From Zoroaster sp. YZ-2022 (Eukaryota; Echinodermata; Asteroidea; Forcipulatida; Zoroasteridae), in NCBI GenBank assembly GCA_029582265.1, contig CM055831.1:24504682-24568681 (forward strand): a stretch of 64,000 nucleotides of DNA, read 5' to 3'. This document shows, piece after piece, positions 34,325-45,119 of this stretch; the stretch's first letter is position 1; each line of letters opens with the position of its first letter. A model generated the notes under the pieces. It made no database searches. It was not told the DNA's origin and saw only the letters and a program-made list of their open reading frames with translations. The position numbers were made by a program, and so were the translations under genes.

Positions 34325-35650
34325 GTTAATTTTTTGTGCAATTGTTTTACAATTATTTTTAGTTAAAATGTTTATAATAATAATAGTGTGTACATTTATA
34401 ATGCGCCATGTCGTCATAAATGACTATCTGGAACAATAACTAAGTAAGATTAATTTAAACTAAAAATCGTTTAGATCTCTAGAAAATCCGGACCGGGAAA
34501 ACAACTATGACAGTATGGGATGAACTTTGAAATCAGCGATGCTTAAAACTCCAAGTCAATTTTGCACTCAAAATCACCCTTTGTTGCTGTTGAAATTACC
34601 ACTTGTTTTCGTTCGATTAAGGAGGCAAATGCACATTCTGTCAACCGTAAAAAATTGAAAAACAATGTAGGCCTACGTAATTTCCGAATATAAGCCGGCT
34701 TATATCGTTGATTTGACACGTAAAGTTGCCTGCGGCTTATCGCGGTCGTTATACGGTATGATCTTGAAGACAAAACACAATGCACAACTAAGCAAAATCG
34801 TTGGTAAACAGACGAAACGAAACCTAAAACCTTTATTGTTACGTAGCGAAAATGGTCTGGTCATTGTCAGTTTTAGTGAGCGGACCTCGATACACGGATT
34901 ATTCAAAACTTCTGAAAAACTGTTTCAGCGTTTAGCTGCCGCATCAGAATCCACTACGTAGATCGTAGTCTATGCCATGCGTGTACCAGAGAGCCAATGG
35001 GAAAGATGCGTTATATCGTAGTCTATGGAAGGAGCCAATAGGAAAATTAGGTTTCGCGTGGCAGGCGATGAGTCATCGTTTTGTTGCCGTTGTAGTGATT
35101 ACATGTCGTTGTGCAGAAAGCAGGCAACCAGCGGGACTCGTCGACATTCCGAATGCGTAAATAGTGATCGGGAGCGGAACAATCCTCGTGGTAGTTCCGG
35201 GACACCGGCTTCTGCGGACACCCACACAGTCAATCGTACTGTGCTATGCGGTTTTGCCACAGGTATTGGTTCGAGCGGTGCCATGACCTCCGGGTCAACT
35301 CATGTATGGCGGTACCATTTCAAAATGGGTGGTGTTTTATTTATGCGAGCGTTTTAGTTACCGCGCTACATTTCACTCATGGACACCAAATAACAACCGA
35401 TCGTATATTTCCCAATCGATGGAAATTTCAATCACACTTCAAGTTTTACTTCTCATTGTGATTTATGGATCTTTTAAACCAGTGAAACAAGATTCCCCAA
35501 TGAAAGTATATCTTTCGAGTCGTGAGCAGTGGGAATACCGTGCTACGTGTTTATTTTGCGGACACCCATGTAGGCGTCGTGCGCGTGAATTCACCGATAT
35601 GGCGTTGAAAATCTGAAAATTTTAAACTAATATTTATTATTTATATGCTA
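34325..35650. other. GC-elevated unique sequence, possible regulatory or exonic
   Basis: From about 34,690 to 35,600 CpG and GC content rise relative to both flanks (GTTATCGCGGTCG region at 34,735; CGCGTGGCAGGCGATG at 35,056; GCGTCGTGCGCGTG at 35,572). It has none of the repeat families of the window. Overlapping frames of 60-110 codons occur in several phases without a clear winner. CGTAGTCTATG plus GAGCCAATGGGAAAGATGCG/GAGCCAATAGGAAAATTAGG forms a short direct repeat at 34,965-35,055, including CCAAT-type motifs. Confidence 0.4.
35302..35616 (+). CDS. Weak candidate frame with Cys-x2-Cys cluster
   Basis: The frame has 104 residues. From residue 41 there is a hydrophobic stretch (MEISITLQVLLLIVIYGS), then SSREQWEYRATCLFCGHPC and RRRAREFTDMALKI to the stop. 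The CLFCG...C cluster could bind metal, but I know no family with this exact layout. GC-rich context and an adjacent frame of similar length weaken the case. It may be a relic of a repeat-encoded protein. Confidence 0.15.
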   Translation: MYGGTISKWVVFYLCERFSYRATFHSWTPNNNRSYISQSMEISITLQVLLLIVIYGSFKPVKQDSPMKVYLSSREQWEYRATCLFCGHPCRRRAREFTDMALKI

Positions 35651-36315
35651 TTTGAAAAGTAAAAACGGATAAGCATGGTTTGTGTGGGTTAGAGTAGATT
35701 TTCTTTAAATACGGAATAAAGTGGAACACTTTGTATGTCACAATTTATTTTTTAAATGGCACTGGACACGGACAATTACCTGGTCATATAAAAAAAAAAA
35801 AAGAAAAAAAATCTCCCTTTTCCTCAAAGCTACTTTTCTATACCAGCTTTCATTATAAAAAATATTACCTTGAACATTTAACACAACAACTTAAACATGG
35901 TTAAATAACTACAAGGTAGCAATGTACTGTGTCCCAGGTTCATGGGTGACCCATGTACAAAGTATGGTGGCTAGAGGCCTCCTATTGGGCAAATGTTCAT
36001 ACCCTATGTGAAAAAAGTCGTTTAAAACACAACGCGAATTCCATTCGATCCAGCAATTTGGCTGCAATTGGACATCACTTAAAGCAAAAAAAAAAAATCT
36101 AACGCATGGGTCTGAGGACACATGAGGAGATCAGAAACTGCAGACTTTTGTGGCCTGAAAGATTTATTACCAGGTTTTACCGTCACTTTCTTGAATGTCT
36201 AGTTTTCATTGGAACATTGATAATTAATTTTTTAGAAAGGAAAACAAATACGTTGAAAGGTAAAACTTGTAGCTTTGCATGGTGAGGATGATAAGTAAGA
36301 CTAATTGCGGTGACA
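35650..36315. other. Intergenic sequence, no feature seen
   Basis: AT-rich, with an A-rich run near 35,790. No repeat, box or frame of note. Confidence 0.5.
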
Positions 36316-36478
36316 CCATGTGGAATCTCAATTGAGTAGTAATTAGTTCTGAAAAGAACTGGGGTACAACTCGACGTTTCGATCAGTATGCTCGATCGTC
36401 CTCCTGAGGCGATCAGGCATACTATCGAAACTCAGTGTACCAGTTCTAGAACAATACTACTCAGTTGAGATTCACATA
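36316..36478. mobile_element. Foldback element (long inverted repeat hairpin)
   Basis: The left arm from 36,318 (CATGTGGAATCTCAATTGAG, then TAGTTCTGAAAAGAACTGG, GTACAACTCGACGTTTCGATC, AGTATGCTCGATCG) pairs with the right arm ending 36,478 (GCGATCAGGCATACTATCGA, ACTCAGTGTACCAGTTCTAG, AACAATACTACTCAGTTGAG, ATTCACATATG). The loop is about 8 bases around CCTCCTGAG. Arm length is about 70-80 bp with moderate divergence. This is typical of a foldback MITE; the superfamily is not determined. Confidence 0.75.
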
Positions 36479-36571
36479 TGTCGTTGGAAGGTCTTTCACA
36501 AAATAGTTGTCAAAAGCTCTGTTTTACAATAAAAGGTGCCAAAATTATGTTATGACTGGACCGACCATTAA

Positions 36572-36786
36572 AGGGGCAGTATCGTCACAATCAACAGGGC
36601 TTGGAATTTGGAGTGCTATTTTTGGATTAACTGAATGACTGCCATAATACCCCACATGATAAGGTCATATTACCGTTGCTGCTGCATAAATGAGCCAGTA
36701 ATTTTCAGTCACTGTGTTCATCTTAAACTAGGACACCGATTCCATGCCCTGCTGAAAGTCTGCTTTGATCGTGACGATACTGCCCT
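36572..36786 (+). mobile_element. Family E MITE, copy 1
   Basis: TTAA lies on both sides (36,568-36,571 and 36,787-36,790). Terminal inverted repeats AGGGGCAGTATCGTCAC...GTGACGATACTGCCCT extend inward to AACAGGGC/GCCCTG with a small indel. Internal blocks are ACCCCACATGATAAGGTCAT, ATTACCGTTGCTGCTGCATA and AATTTTCAGTCACTGTG. Four other copies lie in the window. Non-coding, so it must depend on a transposase encoded elsewhere. Confidence 0.85.
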
Positions 36787-36930
36787 TTAATTAATTTAAG
36801 TTCATATTGTAAAACCATGCTTCTCACAATTATTCTGAGAAATGTCATTGTAAAGCATTTGTTTTCCCTCCGTCAAATAAAATAATGCTGTTAAAAAAAC
36901 TTTAAAAACAAAAACAAAACTAGAGCTCAA

Positions 36931-37790
36931 GTGTTTGTTAGAACAAACACACGGTGTTAATGTCAACTTCGGTTCAATCAAATTATCATCAATGATGTCA
37001 ATCATTTTGCAAAGGTGTATCATCTTTTATTATAACAATATAAATTTCATATTCAAAAGATTCATCAATTTTGCATTAGAATGTTTGAATTTGAACTTCC
37101 TGTTTATACCGGAAGTAAAGGTCAGATCAGGTGATTTGAAGGTCATATATGACACAATAAAACTTCCTCATGATCCTGAAAAAATAACGTTAGTACCTAA
37201 TGTGGTTCAATTTCTGAGATGGGAAAGTAATCCCTTTTGTAAAACTGCCACTAGGGCGCTCTGAATGTTGATGTCATCAAACATATTTTTGAAAGATGTC
37301 ACTAGTCACTTTATTCACAGAAGTCATATTCAAATTTCCTATTGTTTTTAGATAGAAAATTATTGAAAGGCAAGCCAAATACCATATGTTGGCTGCAGAC
37401 CCTATAAAAGTGCTTCAGAATATTTTTTCACTTAAACTTCGGTTTCGACCGGAAGGAGAGGTCAGATTGGGTCATTTCTGTGCGAAATGTCACATAATTC
37501 AAGATCTATAAGATGATGCAAAGATTGTGTAAATATGTTTTGTGGTTCATGAGATATGATTTTTGAAATATTAAAATTGGATTTTAGTGTATTTGATATC
37601 TGATGACGTCACCATGACGTCACAACTTTACCTGAAACTATGTCATAAATCTATTGACAACTACATGTTATGGTCTAAGTACATGTATGTGTCAAGTTTG
37701 AAACTCTGAACTTTGAAACTATGGCTTTTTGTTAGATAAGTCTCATCGAGAAGAAGGAGAAGAAAAAACCCCAAAAGCGAACAAGAACAA
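36931..37790 (+). mobile_element. Family X repeat, best-preserved copy
   Basis: It opens with the palindrome GTGTTTGTTAGAACAAACAC (36,931-36,950). It continues with CGGTGTTAATGTCAACTTCGG, CTTCCTGTTTATACCGGAAG plus TAAAGGTCAGATCAGG (37,098-37,130), AACGTTAGTACC, ACTGCCACTAGGGCGCTCTG, then AACTTCGGTTTCGACCGGAAGG at 37,433. Two TGACGTCA octamers follow at 37,604 and 37,615, and the right part ends CATCGAGAAGAAGGAGAAG. It has no coding frame. It serves here as the reference for degraded copies. Superfamily unknown. Confidence 0.75.
37604..37622. promoter_or_regulatory. Two TGACGTCA (CRE-type) octamers 11 bp apart
   Basis: Perfect palindromic octamers start at 37,604 and 37,615, about one helical turn apart, inside a family X copy. 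One or both are retained in degraded form in the X copies at 14.8, 17.7 and 20.4 kb. TGACGTCA is the consensus for CREB/ATF-type bZIP factors. Function here is untested. Confidence 0.5.
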
Positions 37791-37860
37791 GATGTTAGGC
37801 TGTCATGAACACCTAATTACAGAAATTGCTGTTAAAATAGTCCAAAACACGAGTGATACA

Positions 37861-38109
37861 TTACCCAAATCCATCAAAATCCTGCAAGGTGCACTCTTTT
37901 GGAAAAATTCAGCACTGTTGAAACTGTATTTTCACTTCTTCAAATAGGACAAAATTACTACCTGGCAAAGTAGAGGCCATAAGTGCTGAATATGAAAGAG
38001 CAACGAAAATGCAAGGTGCATTTTGAAGATAAGGGCATGTTTCCAAAAGTGCACTGATGGATTTTGGAGGATTCAGGAAGGTTCTAGCCAGAATACAAAG
38101 GGGTTAGGG
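37861..38109 (+). mobile_element. Family B TTAA element, copy 1
   Basis: The left end is diverged (TTACCCAAATCC). The right end is intact: GGATTTTGGAGGATTCAGG, AAGGTTCTAGCCAGAATAC, GGGGTTAGGG, then TTAA at 38,110-38,113. The body shares ATTCAGCACTGTTG, CACTTCTTCAAATAGGAC, TGGCAAAGTAGAGGCCATAA, AAGGTGCATTTTGAAGATAA with copies at 41,438 and 54,360. Non-coding. Confidence 0.75.
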
Positions 38110-38559
38110 TTAATGTACAACAAAACATCAGCTCTGGAAATAAAATGTGCAACTGGAAACCAGTATATAATTAAAATACATGTACATGTATGTGCTGCAG
38201 AAACACTGGCTTTTAATTAAAACACTTTATTTTAATTAATCAGCAATTTATTTAATGTCTGTAACATAAGTGCATGCATCACATTATACAATACTGGCGG
38301 AAAAACGGCCGGGCCCCTGAAAAATAATCCTGATTACTCGAGCTAGAGGGGGTTTTGCAAAACACCAGATGTCAACTTAATTGTTAATGAATTTACAAGA
38401 TGAGAAACGTCTCCCTAGGGTTGAATACCAACATACAGATGTGGTTGTGATATAAGTCACTTCTCGGTGATCTTGAAATGCACATACATGAAATAATCTA
38501 CAATACAGGGTGTAAAATTTAAGGTTGGGGACACCTTAAACGAGGCGTCATGGTAGCCT

Positions 38560-38854
38560 ATCATCCCAACCCTCTAGGGTTTTGGCTGGGAACCACCCCA
38601 AATTCTAAAATCCATCAACATGCAGTACAAAATATCCCAATTGTTGGACTTTGGTGGAATGGCCGTACGGTAGAATTATCAAAGCATCCATGGCTAAATT
38701 GGCTGAATAAAAGTCCTGAATCCAACAAAAGCACCCGGGGGAGTGTGATGGTTTGGACACGGGCTACATGATCATTCACTGGGCTATACTGAGGTAGTCC
38801 AACAAAATCAGGCAAAACCAGGAAAGTTTTTGGAGGATTTGGGCAGTTAAAGGG
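38560..38854 (+). mobile_element. Diverged relative of families B/C
   Basis: The left side has ACCCTCTAGGGTTTTGGCTG and GGAACC, mirroring the B tail. The right side ends GTTTTTGGAGGATTTGGGC, AGTTAAAGGG then TTAA at 38,855-38,858. The internal sequence is unlike B or C. Two conserved end blocks argue for a sibling element; the left boundary is approximate. Confidence 0.45.
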
Positions 38855-39474
38855 TTAATAAGGTTATTAATTTTTTTTAATGTCATGAACATCCAGTACT
38901 TGTAGCTTGGACAGACTTGACTTTGAGGTTAAAGAAAAGAAAAAAAAGAAAAAAAATATTAATAAAAATCAAGATCCACCTTGAATTAGATTTGTTGTCA
39001 TGGATCACACAGATTGGGGTTGCAAAATTTTTCACCAACTTTGTGGGAACAAATTGATGGGAGTTAGGGGGCAATGAGTTTCATTTTTTTGTTGCCATGG
39101 GGAAATTTTGTTAATTTTGTTTTGCACCCTGCAATGTAGGTTTTTTATTGTTGACGGCGTAGACACAGTTTAAGATGGCATGCAATTTCTCCATTTGATG
39201 ATCATCAGTTTGGAATAGTGAGCGATTGTTCTATCTCAGGGAAAAAATGCTACAGAATTCCCATTTTGTTTACCCAAAATACATGATTTTCTTTTCTAAC
39301 TAGCATGTACATAGGCATGGCATTTTCTGTTTAATTTGCGAAACATGTACGTTTTGGACGGACTGTGTAGGCGTGTTTGTTATCATAATAAATGGCACAA
39401 TGCGGGCGGTTGTCTGTTTTTAGTATAAAAATAATCCAAATACACAATAATTGGGAAAAAAAGAAAAGTACAAA

Positions 39475-40590
39475 CTATTTTGTTGGAACAAAACACGGTG
39501 TTATGTGAATTTCCCGGTTCAATCAAATTATCACGATGATTCAATATCATATTTTGCAAAGGTGATCATCTTTTATAATACAATACCAATTTCATATTCA
39601 ATAGACATATCAATTTTGCGTTAGAATGTGTTGAATTTAACTTCCTGTTTGGACCGAGTAAAGGCCCAGATCAGGTGATTTGAAGGTCATACATGACCGC
39701 CTCATGATCATGAAAAATAACATTATTACCTGCTTTGGTTCAATTTCCGAGATTTGAAAATAATCCAACCGTTCGCGCGGAGTTGGTGTATACCGCAATT
39801 TTTGCACCCGACCGGAGGCGTCTAAACACGCCATAGGAAACCCCGGAATATTTGTATGCATGCTGGGTTTGGGCGTGGCACGACCCGGCGTACAGTGACA
39901 TGCTTTCGGTAGCGGGGCCCCGCTGGGGAAGCTTCCATCGTGTTTGTGGGGGAAAAAAGAAACCCGCACAGGGCCCAGAAAAACTTTTTTTTCCCCGGCG
40001 AACTGGTTAAACTGCCACTGGGGCCCTCTGAACTTTGATGATGTCATCAAACATATTTTGAAAAGATAAGATGTCACTGGTCACTTCATTCACAGAATCA
40101 AATTTTCTATGGTTTTCAGATAAAAATTATTATTTATAAACCTGTCGCCAAAAGGGCTGTGACAGGTGATGCGTCATCGTCACATTTTATAAAGGTCAAT
40201 AGTAATTCGTCCACTGAAACCATCCAAATACTATATGGACTCTATAAAAGTGCTTAGAATATTTTTTCATTTAAAATTGGGTTTTTGACCAGAAGGAGAA
40301 GTCGATTGGGTCATGTCTTGTACGAAATGTCACATAATTGAGATCTTAAAATGATGCAAAGATTGTATAAATATCTTTTGTGGTTCATGAAATATGATTT
40401 TTGAAATATTAAAATTTGATTTTAGTGTTGATCTGAGCTACATAGCGTCACAACTTTACCTGAAACATATGTCATAACTTTGAGAAACTACATATCTGGT
40501 TAAGACATGTAGTGTCAAGTTTGAAGGCTCTGTAACTTTGGAACTGTTTGTTTTTTCGATAGTCTCATCGAGGAAGGAGAAGAAAAGAAA
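39475..40590 (+). mobile_element. Family X repeat interrupted by family H
   Basis: It follows the order of the 36.9-kb copy: TTTTGTTGGAACAAAACACGG (palindrome), TTAGAATGTGTTGAATTTAAC, CTTCCTGTTTGGACCGAGTA, AAGGCCCAGATCAGGTGATT, AACATTATTACC, [insertion], ACTGCCACTGGGGCCCTCTG, GATGTCATCAAACATATTTTG, ATTGGGTTTTTGACCAGAAGG, AATGTCACATAATTGAGATC, CTCATCGAGGAAGGAGAAGA. The sequence is moderately degraded. A short extra insert at about 40,150-40,230 is absent from the reference copy. Confidence 0.7.
39777..40004 (+). mobile_element. Family H element, internally deleted, nested in X
   Basis: Ends are AACCGTTCGCGCGGAG and GGCGAACTGGTT, weak inverted repeats. Inside, GGAGGCGTCTAAACACGCCAT, GGAATATTTGTATGC and CCGCACAGGGCCCAGAAAAAC match both ends of the longer copy at 62,982-63,684, with about 450 bp of the middle missing. 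The uninterrupted X sequence at 37,225-37,250 acts as the empty site. Confidence 0.65.
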
Positions 40591-40599
40591 AAAAAAAAA

Positions 40600-41433
40600 A
40601 TTAAGAGGTGATCGCTGCCCTAGAACACCTAATTAAAATTCAAGCTTGGCACAAAACATCCCCCAAAATTTCTGCTTGTGTTAAAAATAAATTATCAGTG
40701 TGAATTTCACCAAATCGTGATATAATAATAGCGGCCCTGGTCGCACTTCCTGAAATAAAACACCAGGCAAATTTGCTGGAAATGGAAGGTTTATTTTTTT
40801 TTTAATATAGGATTGTTTACATTTCATAAATTTGAAAACGTTTTGTAAATTTTATTTTCATGTGACCAACCCTAACATACATGTACACAAAAAGTATATT
40901 CATGCCTAAATTTGACATAAATATTTTTGAACAAAATTGTTCCCGGCAAGAATACATGCTCTGAAAGAAAAAAAAATAATATACACTTCCTTGTCAGTGC
41001 AACAAACCCCTGCATATAGTTATTACTAGACTGGGAATCCACTGATTTACTTATAGCTTATTTGGTCACGTTTTTTAATACTGGAAACTAGATGGCCCTG
41101 GGTTCCCCTGATGAATTGTTATTAATGCTGGAGGATTTAGAGATGTATCGCCGGTGTTTCACAAAACACTTTCTGGGAATGTTTGTTTTCAATCAGGTTT
41201 AATAATTTCCTTTTTTCAAAGGAAAGCAGTAATTTTAAATGGGTATTTACAAATAGTTGTCAGAAAAGCGGCAAATAGTTTATGACCCACACATCAATTT
41301 TTTTTCTGATTACCTGTAAAATCACTTCTCACCATTATTTTAAATGTGTAATTTTAAAGCATTTTTTTAAATATTTTCACTTTCAAAATAAAATAGCAAT
41401 GTTCTGATGAAATTTTTTTGGTGTGAATTTCCA
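40600..41433. other. Intergenic AT-rich sequence, no feature seen
   Basis: Some homopolymer stretching. No gene, repeat family or frame of note. The first part may be unaligned flank of X. Confidence 0.45.
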
Positions 41434-41437
41434 TTAA

Positions 41438-41763
41438 CCCAAACCACCCCAAATCCTGCGAAATCCACCAAGGCACTTTTGGGAAAAATTAAACCTGTTT
41501 GAAACGGGTACTTTCACCTCTTCAAATGGGACAAAATACCTGGCAAAGTACAGGCCTTGGTGCTGAATATAAAAGACCCAAAAATGCATGGTGCATTTTG
41601 AAGATAGCATTTTTCCAAAAAGTGCACCTTGTGGATTTGGAGGATTGAGAAGGTTCCCAAACCAGAATACCTAGGGGTTAGGTTAGTGGGTTCCTAACCA
41701 GAATACCTATCGGTTAGGGTTGGGAAGGTTCCTAGCCAAGAATACCACATGTAAGGGGTTGGG
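41438..41763 (+). mobile_element. Family B TTAA element, copy 2, with three tail units
   Basis: TTAA at 41,434-41,437 precedes CCCAAACCACCCCAAATCC, and TTAA at 41,764-41,767 follows GGGGTTGGG. The body matches copies 1 and 3 (ACGGGTACTTTCACCTCTTC, GGCAAAGTACAGGCCTTGG, CATGGTGCATTTTGAAGATA, GGATTTGGAGGATTGAG). The tail motif GGTTCCTAACCAGAATACC plus GGTTAGG is present three times (about 41,650-41,763) against once in the other copies, a small subterminal minisatellite. Confidence 0.8.
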
Positions 41764-42161
41764 TTAAATAGTGAAAACACGGGCATTACATCTTTAACAG
41801 TAAGCAGCTGATAAACTAATGCATGGGTGACTTTTCCAAACAAATTATCACTCAGACTGGGCGTTTGTCAACAACATTAATCCCTACAGTATAAACATGA
41901 ACAATGTATATTTCATCAGTTTCTGAAATAAGTCCCTTTTGTACAGGTTTGCTAAAACATTATTTTCTTCTCAAGCAGCCAGTTGCAGTAGAGACACTGC
42001 ATGAAACACTGGGCTTGAAATTTTTTAGTTCACTGTGGTAAAGAAAGGCTATTTTATTGACATTGCAATTTTTTTTTTACAAATGCATAAAACAGGGTTA
42101 CATTTAGTTGTACACTGTACATGTGATATTGCCTACAGTATTGGGTGGTCAATGCTGAACA

Positions 42162-42352
42162 AAGGGACAATTCATCACGATCGAGCAGACTTTCAACAGG
42201 GCATGGGTTGGTCCTAATTTAAGATGAACACAGTGACTGACAAATTACTGGCTCATTTATGCAGCAACGGTCGACCTTATCATGTGGGTATTATTTTCAG
42301 TCACTGAAAACTACCCCGTTCCATGCCCTGTTCATCTGATGATATTGGTTGT
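42162..42352 (-). mobile_element. Family E MITE, copy 2
   Basis: AAAGGGACAATTCATCACGATC, AGCAGACTTTCAACAGGGCA, ACAGTGACTGACAAATTACTGG, CTCATTTATGCAGCAACGG and CATGTGGGTATTATTTTCAG match copy 1 in reverse orientation. The TTAA flanks are eroded (AACA on the left). Between 42,246 and 42,310 the order of blocks follows the other copies. Confidence 0.75.
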
Positions 42353-42602
42353 TTAAGGGTGCATCTGTACATAAATATGAGATTTTCGGTTTGATATGTC
42401 TGGAAAATTAAATTTGCCCCATTTGGTTTAGATTAGTTTCTTTAAAAAGGGCCATGAATTCGACACTGTAATGGAATTTGTTTTAGTCTGTTTCTGTACC
42501 ACTGACCAAAAATTCCCAAATTAAAAGTTCAAAGTCAATAATCAGTGTCAATGTGGCGTCAAAAGAACACCCCATGTTAAACACTGAAATACAGAATGGA
42601 TG

Positions 42603-42625
42603 GAGAGAGAGAGAGAGAGAGAGAG
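42603..42625. repeat. (GA)n microsatellite
   Basis: About eleven GA dinucleotides. Overlapping open frames on both strands are artefacts of the run and short flanks. Confidence 0.95.
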
Positions 42626-43243
42626 GTACAATGTACGAGGCAAAACGTTGAACTGTCTGCCACTGAAAGTGGATCTCCTGAGTGTAAGTAGAGGCATGGA
42701 GCCCACACTCCAAATAGTTAAACAGTGTGTCCCCTTGTACATTACAACTGTTGTGTTGTTATCCATGCATGTACTGTTTCTAGATTCCCCTTTGAGGATG
42801 TGATCAAATAATGTGCCCTTTGTCAACTTTATAAATAACACATAATTATGTGCCCGTTTTGCTATTTCATGGTAATTTTCTTTTCATCGAAAATTGCTTT
42901 TTTACATGAGAAAGGATAACAAATACTTTAAAATTATATATTTTCCAAAATAATTGTCAGAAGAAAGGGTTTTTACAGATAATATCCCAAATATAATTTT
43001 GGTGGGTCCTGTCAAAAATTTAAATTTTGAACATGTTGTAATTTTTTGAGAACTGAAGAAAAAAAGTCTTTTCCCAACTTATTTCCCTAGAAATAATTTG
43101 GTCTTGAGGTGCTGTAATTTTAAAAAAAGTGAAATAATTTCTTGGTTAGAAAAGATACTAATTCCTTTATTCTTCTGACAATAAAACACACAAATTTGAC
43201 CATTTTCACTAAATAGAAACTACATGTACAGGTTGGTTTTTAA

Positions 43244-43540
43244 CCTTCCTACAATCAGTGAAATTTTTTGAACAACCCATTCAGGCCACTCCAATCCATT
43301 AGCTGTTCCCGTGGCCTCCTATGGTTACCCTTCGGGCCTGTCACCACTGAGATTGCAGGGTAAGTGGTCTCCCATCGATCATTGCAGGCCATACTAATAT
43401 GTTCAAACATTTAATCCTTCAATTGGGTGGGCACAGTTGATTTTGTAAGATTACTTGAAGGACAGCAGGCTTGTACATAGTAGTGAAGGTTGCTCAAGAA
43501 CAGAATTTTTGGCCAAAAATGGCCTCCATGTGTAGTAGGG
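43244..43540 (+). mobile_element. Family D TTAA element, copy 1
   Basis: TTAA at 43,240-43,243 and at 43,541-43,544 bound 297 bp. Ends are CCTTCCTACAATCAGTG and CCATGTGTAGTAGGG, short inverted repeats. The body has ACCCATTCAGGCC, ATTAGCTGTTCCCGTGGCC, TCCTATGGTTACCCTTC, CACTGAGATTGCAGGGTAAG, GATTTTGTAAGATTACTTG and GACAGCAGGCTTGTACATAG. Two more copies lie at 50,642 (minus) and 52,981. Non-coding. Confidence 0.85.
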
Positions 43541-43600
43541 TTAATGATTGAGTCAAAGATGGATGAGAACAGTAGTGCTTACCAATATTATAAATAGTTT

Positions 43601-43648
43601 CTGAATAGTATCTAAATAGTATCTGAATAGTATCTGAATAGTATCTGA
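43601..43648 (+). repeat. 11-bp minisatellite, about 4.3 units
   Basis: The unit CTGAATAGTAT (one unit CTAAATAGTAT) is repeated without spacing. Confidence 0.9.
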
Positions 43649-43924
43649 TGATGTTTCACAGAACTCTTTTCATACTGTCTCTGATACATGTCCCCAAAAG
43701 AGCCTTCTGTTTCCAGACAGTCTCCACCCAAAATATCACACTGGTGGACAAGTTAACTATTCTCATAAAAACATTTTAATGCAGTACCTTTTAGAGTCCA
43801 CTATAAGTAAATTGGTAAAAGATGGAAATGTTAGTATGTAACCCTATGAAGTTTTGGCTTTGCTTCCCCATAACCTGGTCAAGTGTGAACGATAATGACA
43901 GATTGGATGAAACTTAAAGGAAGC

Positions 43925-44239
43925 ATGGAGTGCCATGGTGCGCGGTTTAGTCGCCGGTTTGTGTTTAGTGCATCGTCAGAATGTGGGTTGAATCCCAACT
44001 GCGACTGGTGCTTGTGTCCTTGAGAAAGACACTTTACCAAAATTGCTTCTTCACCCAGGGTAAATGGGTACCTGTGAGGGCAGAGTTGGTTGTTATGTTT
44101 GATTCCCCTATATCGCTGTAATGGCAGCAATTGAGCTGTATTCTACCCAGGGAGCTGAGAGGGTTTTCAGGAATGTTTTATGAGCAGGGAATAATATAAT
44201 GTGTGACACCATTTTGGGTGGATACCATATATAAGCCCA
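43925..44239 (+). mobile_element. tRNA-derived SINE, type 2 ((ATT)n tail)
   Basis: The head has GGTGCGCGGTTTAGTCGCCGG (A-box region) and ATGTGGGTTGAATCCCAAC (B-box region, TTCGAAT decayed to TTGAAT). Then come CTTGTGTCCTTGAGAAAGAC and ACTTTACCAAAATTGCTTC, and a type-specific body: CACCCAGGGTAAATGGGTAC, CTATATCGCTGTAATGGCAG, GAGCTGAGAGGGTTTTCAGG, TATATAAGCCCAC. It ends in the ATT run. A reverse copy is at 61,000-61,348. Confidence 0.85.
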
Positions 44240-44474
<235 letters not shown>

Positions 44475-44757
44475 ATGTACATTTAGTAATAACAATTACA
44501 TCATCACTGAATGATAATCTAAATGTGTAATTGGGTGAAGTTTGTAAAGTATCAATTACCCTTAAAGTATTTTATCCAGTGATCTCATCTCAGTGAACTA
44601 ACAAACGGACTTTTAAAAAAATTTCCCTGACATTGACTTTATGCTCCATATGTTTTCTGTACAATTGTGAATGTTTTTTTGGTATACTTTCATAACATGA
44701 CTTCACATTGAGCCGAAATTTTATAACAGATTTTAATGCATTACCCTAAGGGTTTAA

Positions 44758-45111
44758 CCCTCCTACTTCTGGTACCTTTATACGTTGATCCACCATTTGA
44801 AACAATCGCTTTGTGGTTTTGAATGGTGAAATAACTATTACAGTATTGATTCCCCCAAATGGTTTTGAATGGTGGTCAGCTAATACAAACCTTGTTTTTG
44901 GGTCTTTTCAAATGGTAGTACACTAATACAAAACCTTGTTTTGGGTACTTCTAAATGGTGAATCAATGGACTCTCTGCATTTGAATGGTTTGAATGGTAG
45001 TAAGCTTTTTCTACCAACACTCATCAAATGGTATCACCATGTGTACAAAACCAATGGGCATTTTGGTAAGTGGAAATTTTGAATGGTTTCAAATGGTCAA
45101 ACAGTAGGAGG
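44758..45111 (+). mobile_element. Family A TTAA element, copy 1
   Basis: 354 bp between TTAA at 44,754-44,757 and 45,112-45,115. Ends are CCCTCCTACTTCTGGTACC and AACAGTAGGAGG. The body is built around repeated AAATGGT/GAATGGT words and two or three copies of CTAATACAAAACCTTGTTT(T)GG. The piggyBac-type signature is a TTAA target with CCC...GGG ends. Non-coding. Confidence 0.88.
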
Positions 45112-45119
45112 TTAATGCA

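Noticed and set aside
38101..38113. TTAGGG-like words as interstitial telomere
   Set aside because: Only single words at element ends, never a tandem run of TTAGGG.
39637..40077. 146-codon minus-strand frame
   Set aside because: It spans the junctions of a nested H element inside an X repeat, so it cannot be one gene.
39475..40150. Independent gene on the GC-rich strip at 39.8-40.0 kb
   Set aside because: The strip is the family H insertion, matched at 53.7 and 63.0 kb.
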